Assembly (NCBI GenBank): GCA_017430155.1
Contig: JAFRNO010000342.1
Coordinates: 1 to 8,581 of the forward strand
DNA: 8,581 nt
Reading direction: 5' to 3'
Origin: Kiritimatiellia bacterium
Lineage (GTDB): Bacteria; Verrucomicrobiota; Kiritimatiellia; RFP12; UBA1067
A program made the position numbers and the translations under genes. This document shows, one piece after another, positions 4,884 through 8,581 of the stretch (position 1 is its first letter; every line of letters starts with the position of its first letter). The notes under the pieces are model-generated. The model did not search any database. It was not told where the DNA came from and saw only the letters and a list, made by a program, of their open reading frames with translations.

Positions 4884-7658
4884 ATGAAACGTTCTCTCTC
4901 GCTTCTTCTGTCGGCGGGCTGCGCCTTCGGCGCGTTCGCCGTTGACCCATTGCCCAAGGCGCCGCCCGAGGGCGGCAGCCGCGCCGCGCGGTTCGCGAAC
5001 CCGCCCGCGTCCGCGCGCATCCTGCCGCTCCACCACGGACGGCCCAACAACAGGAAGGCGAACGACGCCGAGCTGCGGAACCTGATGCTGGACGGCTTCG
5101 GCGGCATGGCGTGCAACGTGAGCTTCGGCACGAACTACCTCGACTCGGCGGCCGACTGGGACACGATGCGCTACGTGGTGAAGGAGGCGAAGGCGGCGGG
5201 GATGACGCTCTGGCTCTACGATGAGAACGGCTATCCCTCCGGCACGGCGCGCGACAAGACGATGCGCAGCCATCCCGAATGGCAGGCGCGTGGCGTGCTC
5301 GTGGCCGCCACGAACGTCGCCGCCGGCGCGCGTGCGGAACTGGCGCTTCCGCCCGGCACGTTCAGAAGGGCCGTGGCGTGCCCGATGAAGGCCGGCCGTC
5401 CCGATACGGACGCCGCCGTGGACATCGGCGCCGGCGCGAAGGACGGCAAGGTGCAGTGGACCGCCCCCGACCAGGGACCCGCCCAGTGGCGCGTGATCGG
5501 CGTCACGGAGGACTACCTCTACGAATCCACACACTCCGCGCTGAGCCTCGCCCTCAAGCAGCCCTACATCAACCTGCTCATGCGCGAGCCGACCGCGCGC
5601 TTCATCGAGCTCACGCACGACCGCTACGCGAAGGAGCTGGGTGCGGACCTGAAGGTGTTCACGTCCACGTTCACGGACGAGCCGTCGCTCATGAGCAGCT
5701 GGCTGCGTCCGATGCCGTACTACGTGCTGCCGTGGTGCCCCGACCTGCCCGCCGACTACCGCGCGCGCACGGGGCGCGACCTGCTCGCCGACGTGCCGGC
5801 CATCGTCTTCGAGAACGCGTCCGGCACCACGCCAAGGCTCCGCTACGATTTCTGGAACCTGGTGGGCGACCGCGTGTCGAGGAACCACATGGGCCAGCTC
5901 ACCGAATGGGCCACGCGGCACGGCATCCTCTCGGGCGGACACCTCCTCGCCGAGGAGGGGCTTTCCTCCCACGTGCCGTACTACGGCGACTTCTTCCGCT
6001 GCCTCCGCGCGCTGAGCGCGCCGAGCATCGACTGCCTCACGAGCATCCCCTCCACCGTGCCGTGGATCACGGCGCAGTTCGGCGGGAGCGCGGGCGCGCT
6101 CAACGGCAGCCGCTACGTGATGTGCGAGGCGTCCGACCATGCGCAGAAGTGGCGCCGTCCGGGCGACACGCGTCCGGTCTACCAGGTGAGCGAGGACGAG
6201 GTCGTCGGCTCGCTCAACCGCCTCGTCTGGGGCGGCGTGAACACGTTCACGAGCTACTACCGCTGGGGACCGTTCAAGCGCGAGCAGATCAACCGCATCA
6301 ACACGACGATCGGCCGCACGATCACGCTGATGGCGGAAGGGCAGAACGGCGCCGAGGTGGCGCTGCTCTATCCGGCGGAGGCGCTGATGTCCACGTATCG
6401 CCCGGGCCTGCACGGCGGCGGCGGGCCGGACAACATGCGCGTGGCGTCGTGTTTCCGCAGCTGCGGTGCGTCGCTCTTCGAGGGGCACCGCGCGTTCATG
6501 TTCGTGGACGCCCCGTCGCTCGCGGAGGCGAAGGTGTCGGGCGACGCGCTCGTGCGCGGCGACCTGCGCTGGCGCGTGGTGGTGCTGCCGCAGGCGACGA
6601 CGCTCTCTTCGGCGGCCCTGCGCAACGTATACGCCTTCTGGAAGGCCGGTGGCGCGGTGGTGGCGGTGGGCGCCTGCCCCGCGAACAGCGAGGCGGCGTT
6701 CCCCGACGCGACGGCGGCGCGACTCTGCTTGGAGATGTTCGGGGAGGGCGCGCTGAGCCGTTCGTTCAGCGCGGCGCGCAACGCGTCCGGCGGGTGTGGT
6801 ATATTCCTCGCAGGACAGCAGACCGCGATTCTCTCCGACGTGCTGGACATGATCCTGGAGCCGCCTGTGACGATCACGGTGAACGCCGAGAAGGCCGCGC
6901 TACGCGTGGCGCGCCGGCGGACGGCGGAAGGGGACGTGGTGCTTGTGCTGAACGATTCGCCCGATGCCTGGCGCGGGACGGTGCGTCTTGCAGGCAACGC
7001 ATCGTGCGAGCTGTGGGATCCGCGCACGGGCGCGCATGGGCCCGCCGCCGAGACGGCGGCTCCCCATATTGCGCTCGACCTGCCACCGTTCGGCGCCGTG
7101 CTCCTCACGACGGCTCAGCCGCTCGCACAGGCGCGCCGGGATTTCGACGAGAAGAAATTCCAACCGACGATGATGCCGCTCGGCGCGCCCGTGAAGGAGG
7201 TGGGCGCGCCCTCGCGTGCGCGCGACGTGAAGGCGGAGCACCGAGTCAATCCGGACGGCTCGGCTTGGGCGCGGGCGCACATCCTGAAGGGCGGTGTGGA
7301 CACGTTCATGTTCCTGCCGTTCGTCTACGGGACCTCGCCCTACGTGGACGGCATGCGCGGCATCACGTTCGAGACGGACGTGAAGGACGCCCAGCCGCAC
7401 GCACCGGAGCTGCTCGTGTTCGCCGCGATGGAGGATGGCTCGATGTACCTCGCGCATTGCGGGCGGACGCTCGCCGACAAGGGCCGCGAGCGGTCGTACG
7501 TGCCGTTCTCGTCCTTTGGACGCCACGGCGCGTCGGGCAAGACGGCTGTGTTCGATCCCGAGAAGGTTCGCCAGTTCCGCATCGGCTTCGGCGGCTACTT
7601 CGGCGAGGCGGGGCAGACGATCTCTCTTGAGATCACGCCGCCCGTCGGTTATCGTTGA
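4884..7658 (+). CDS. Secreted GH106-like glycoside hydrolase
   Basis: This 924-residue protein is probably exported and degrades polysaccharide side chains. A signal peptide spans residues 1-19 (MKRSLSLLLSAGCAFGAFA, then V20). Near the N-terminus FANPP and a conserved first-strand region start a TIM-barrel. WLYDENGYPSG (110-120) is a motif typical of GH106 (alpha-L-rhamnosidase family) and related unclassified hydrolases. An inserted beta-rich segment lies at about 146-210. FTDEPS follows, with D265 and E266 as likely catalytic or metal-binding acids. GGHLLAEEG (H353, E357, E358) and a YYGDFFRCLRAL block complete the barrel. A flavodoxin-like segment near 500-600 and C-terminal beta domains follow, the last of which (about 790-924) resembles a sugar-binding module. 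ATG 4884 is chosen because it gives the signal peptide; there is no SD. It has its own promoter and repeats and is probably sugar-regulated. Rhamnosidase specificity is inference from family resemblance. Confidence 0.77.
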   Translation: MKRSLSLLLSAGCAFGAFAVDPLPKAPPEGGSRAARFANPPASARILPLHHGRPNNRKANDAELRNLMLDGFGGMACNVSFGTNYLDSAADWDTMRYVVKEAKAAGMTLWLYDENGYPSGTARDKTMRSHPEWQARGVLVAATNVAAGARAELALPPGTFRRAVACPMKAGRPDTDAAVDIGAGAKDGKVQWTAPDQGPAQWRVIGVTEDYLYESTHSALSLALKQPYINLLMREPTARFIELTHDRYAKELGADLKVFTSTFTDEPSLMSSWLRPMPYYVLPWCPDLPADYRARTGRDLLADVPAIVFENASGTTPRLRYDFWNLVGDRVSRNHMGQLTEWATRHGILSGGHLLAEEGLSSHVPYYGDFFRCLRALSAPSIDCLTSIPSTVPWITAQFGGSAGALNGSRYVMCEASDHAQKWRRPGDTRPVYQVSEDEVVGSLNRLVWGGVNTFTSYYRWGPFKREQINRINTTIGRTITLMAEGQNGAEVALLYPAEALMSTYRPGLHGGGGPDNMRVASCFRSCGASLFEGHRAFMFVDAPSLAEAKVSGDALVRGDLRWRVVVLPQATTLSSAALRNVYAFWKAGGAVVAVGACPANSEAAFPDATAARLCLEMFGEGALSRSFSAARNASGGCGIFLAGQQTAILSDVLDMILEPPVTITVNAEKAALRVARRRTAEGDVVLVLNDSPDAWRGTVRLAGNASCELWDPRTGAHGPAAETAAPHIALDLPPFGAVLLTTAQPLAQARRDFDEKKFQPTMMPLGAPVKEVGAPSRARDVKAEHRVNPDGSAWARAHILKGGVDTFMFLPFVYGTSPYVDGMRGITFETDVKDAQPHAPELLVFAAMEDGSMYLAHCGRTLADKGRERSYVPFSSFGRHGASGKTAVFDPEKVRQFRIGFGGYFGEAGQTISLEITPPVGYR

Positions 7659-7679
7659 TCTCCCTAAAACGTTCTTTCA

Positions 7680-7688
7680 TGGTATAAT
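7680..7688 (+). promoter_or_regulatory. Extended -10 promoter of the decarboxylase gene
   Basis: TGGTATAAT is a perfect -10 (7683-7688) with a TG extension. No good -35 lies at 17 bp; TTGATC at 7655-7660 is 22 bp away. The hexamer ends 11 bases before ATG 7700, leaving a leader of about 5 bases or none. The 10-mer ATGGTATAAT also occurs at the DUF481 promoter (1291-1300). Confidence 0.65.
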
Positions 7689-7699
7689 ACGCGTCAGCC

Positions 7700-8581
7700 A
7701 TGATCAGGACGTTGACGGTTTTCTACCTCCACAAGCCGCACCGGCAGGACGCCAAGAACCTGCCGGTGGTGGAGTATGGTCTCTCGGACGCCTTTCGCGA
7801 ATTCTGCCGCGAGACGTTCGACGCGCGGGCGCCGCTCGACTACCCGCCGCTGAAGCTCGTGACGGTCCACGCGCCGGACGACCTTGCGCGGGCGCTCTTC
7901 ACGAGCGGCGGACCGCGCGGGGTGTTGACGGACGCGGGGCGCGCCTGCTGCCTCTTTCTCATCGACGACGAATTCATGTCCGCCGACATCGAGGGGCGGT
8001 CCCTGCGCGCGTGGATGAAGCTCTTCTTCCCCGCCATCCCGAAGGTGGTGGTCACGTGGCGGGGGCATGCCGAGGTGGCGATCCCGGCGCGCCGCTGGAC
8101 GAAGAAGGACGTTGCCGTCTTCACGCATCCGGCGAAATGCCACGAACGGATCGTCCACCTCTTCAAGAGCTTCTGGATGCCGCGCTTCTCGTCGGCGCTG
8201 AAGCAGTACGTGAGGACGAAGGCCGGCACGAACTGGCACACGCCCGGCCACAACGGCGGGCGCGCCTTCTCCACGTCGCCGTTCCTGCGCGGGTTCTTCG
8301 ACTCGTTCGGCGGCACGATCTTCCGCACCGACCTCTCCGTATCGGTGGAGTCGCTGGGCGACCTCTCCAGCCCCGAGGCGCGCACGCCCCTCTCCGAGGC
8401 GCAGAAACTCACGAGCGAGATATTCGGCACGGCGCAGAGCTGCTACATCACGAACGGCACGTCCACCTCCAACAAGGCGATGCTGATGACGCTGCTGCGC
8501 CCGGGCGAGACGGTGCTGATCGACCGCAACTGCCACAAGAGCGTCCACCACGCCGTGGTGACCTCCGGCGCCGTGCCGCGC
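7700..8581 (+). CDS. PLP-dependent Orn/Lys/Arg decarboxylase, N-terminal part (3' end outside window)
   Basis: The frame is open for 294 codons to the window edge. The protein belongs to the fold-type I, inducible lysine/arginine/ornithine decarboxylase family, which removes CO2 from a basic amino acid to make cadaverine, agmatine or putrescine, often for acid resistance or polyamine supply. Residues 1 to about 130 are the flavodoxin-like wing domain. The PLP domain then begins: PGHNGG at 182-187, FRTDLSVSVESLGDL, ITNGTSTSNKA (N252-S257, which binds the cofactor phosphate) and IDRNCHKS (275-281, whose His stacks on the PLP ring). The Schiff-base lysine lies beyond the window. ATG 7700 is the first possible start, as an in-frame TAA sits at 7685. 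No SD is present and the promoter is adjacent, so the mRNA is probably leaderless. Which amino acid it uses cannot be decided from this part. Full length in the family is about 700-780 residues. Confidence 0.93.
   Translation, partial: MIRTLTVFYLHKPHRQDAKNLPVVEYGLSDAFREFCRETFDARAPLDYPPLKLVTVHAPDDLARALFTSGGPRGVLTDAGRACCLFLIDDEFMSADIEGRSLRAWMKLFFPAIPKVVVTWRGHAEVAIPARRWTKKDVAVFTHPAKCHERIVHLFKSFWMPRFSSALKQYVRTKAGTNWHTPGHNGGRAFSTSPFLRGFFDSFGGTIFRTDLSVSVESLGDLSSPEARTPLSEAQKLTSEIFGTAQSCYITNGTSTSNKAMLMTLLRPGETVLIDRNCHKSVHHAVVTSGAVPR

Noticed and set aside
4836..6488. A 550-codon open frame on the - strand
   Set aside because: Arg/His/Val-rich antisense shadow of the hydrolase, with no recognisable motif or ribosome site.
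5279..7630. A 783-codon open frame on the + strand overlapping the hydrolase
   Set aside because: It is rich in Arg, Ala and Gly with no domain motif, and lies wholly inside a frame with clear signal peptide and hydrolase motifs. High GC leaves few stops in the other frames.
7659..7699. Terminator between the hydrolase and the decarboxylase
   Set aside because: The 41-bp gap holds the decarboxylase promoter and no stem-loop with a T-run.

Overview
The window is GC-rich bacterial DNA, densely coding, with every supported gene on the + strand. It reads like a member of the PVC group (Verrucomicrobiota, Kiritimatiellota or Lentisphaerota). The reasons are a DUF481 outer-membrane barrel carrying an N-terminal repeat region, a CdsA with GMGG in place of the usual GHGG, a secreted GH106-like glycoside hydrolase, and two probable leaderless transcripts. 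This placement is inference from protein character and was not tested by any search.

Layout. Positions 1-348 hold the 3' end of purA (adenylosuccinate synthetase). It overlaps by 4 bp the start of cdsA (CDP-diglyceride synthase, 345-1262), whose reading frame is broken by one in-frame TGA at 414-416. A short gap holds a strong promoter and a perfect Shine-Dalgarno (SD) sequence. These serve a likely three-gene operon: a DUF481 outer-membrane protein (1337-2353), a cobalamin-binding-type radical SAM protein (2347-3804, 7-bp overlap) and a secreted glycerophosphodiester phosphodiesterase (3814-4653). The 230-bp gap that follows holds a possible 50-codon lipoprotein-like ORF. It also holds a regulatory block made of a 16-bp-period tandem repeat, an inverted repeat and a promoter. 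That promoter ends 7 bp before the start codon of a large secreted glycoside hydrolase (4884-7658). Last is the N-terminal half of a PLP-dependent Orn/Lys/Arg decarboxylase (7700 to the window end), again with a near-consensus extended -10 very close to its ATG.

How the genes fit. cdsA and the phosphodiesterase both concern phospholipids, and the DUF481 protein is an outer-membrane barrel, so the left half has an envelope flavour. The hydrolase looks like a separately regulated polysaccharide-use gene, and the decarboxylase is an independent metabolic or acid-stress gene. No mobile element, CRISPR array, tRNA or rRNA was seen. I found no clearly new multi-gene system. The items most worth checking are the in-frame TGA in cdsA, the repeat-based control region before the hydrolase, the leaderless promoters, and the CX4CX2C cluster motif of the radical SAM protein.
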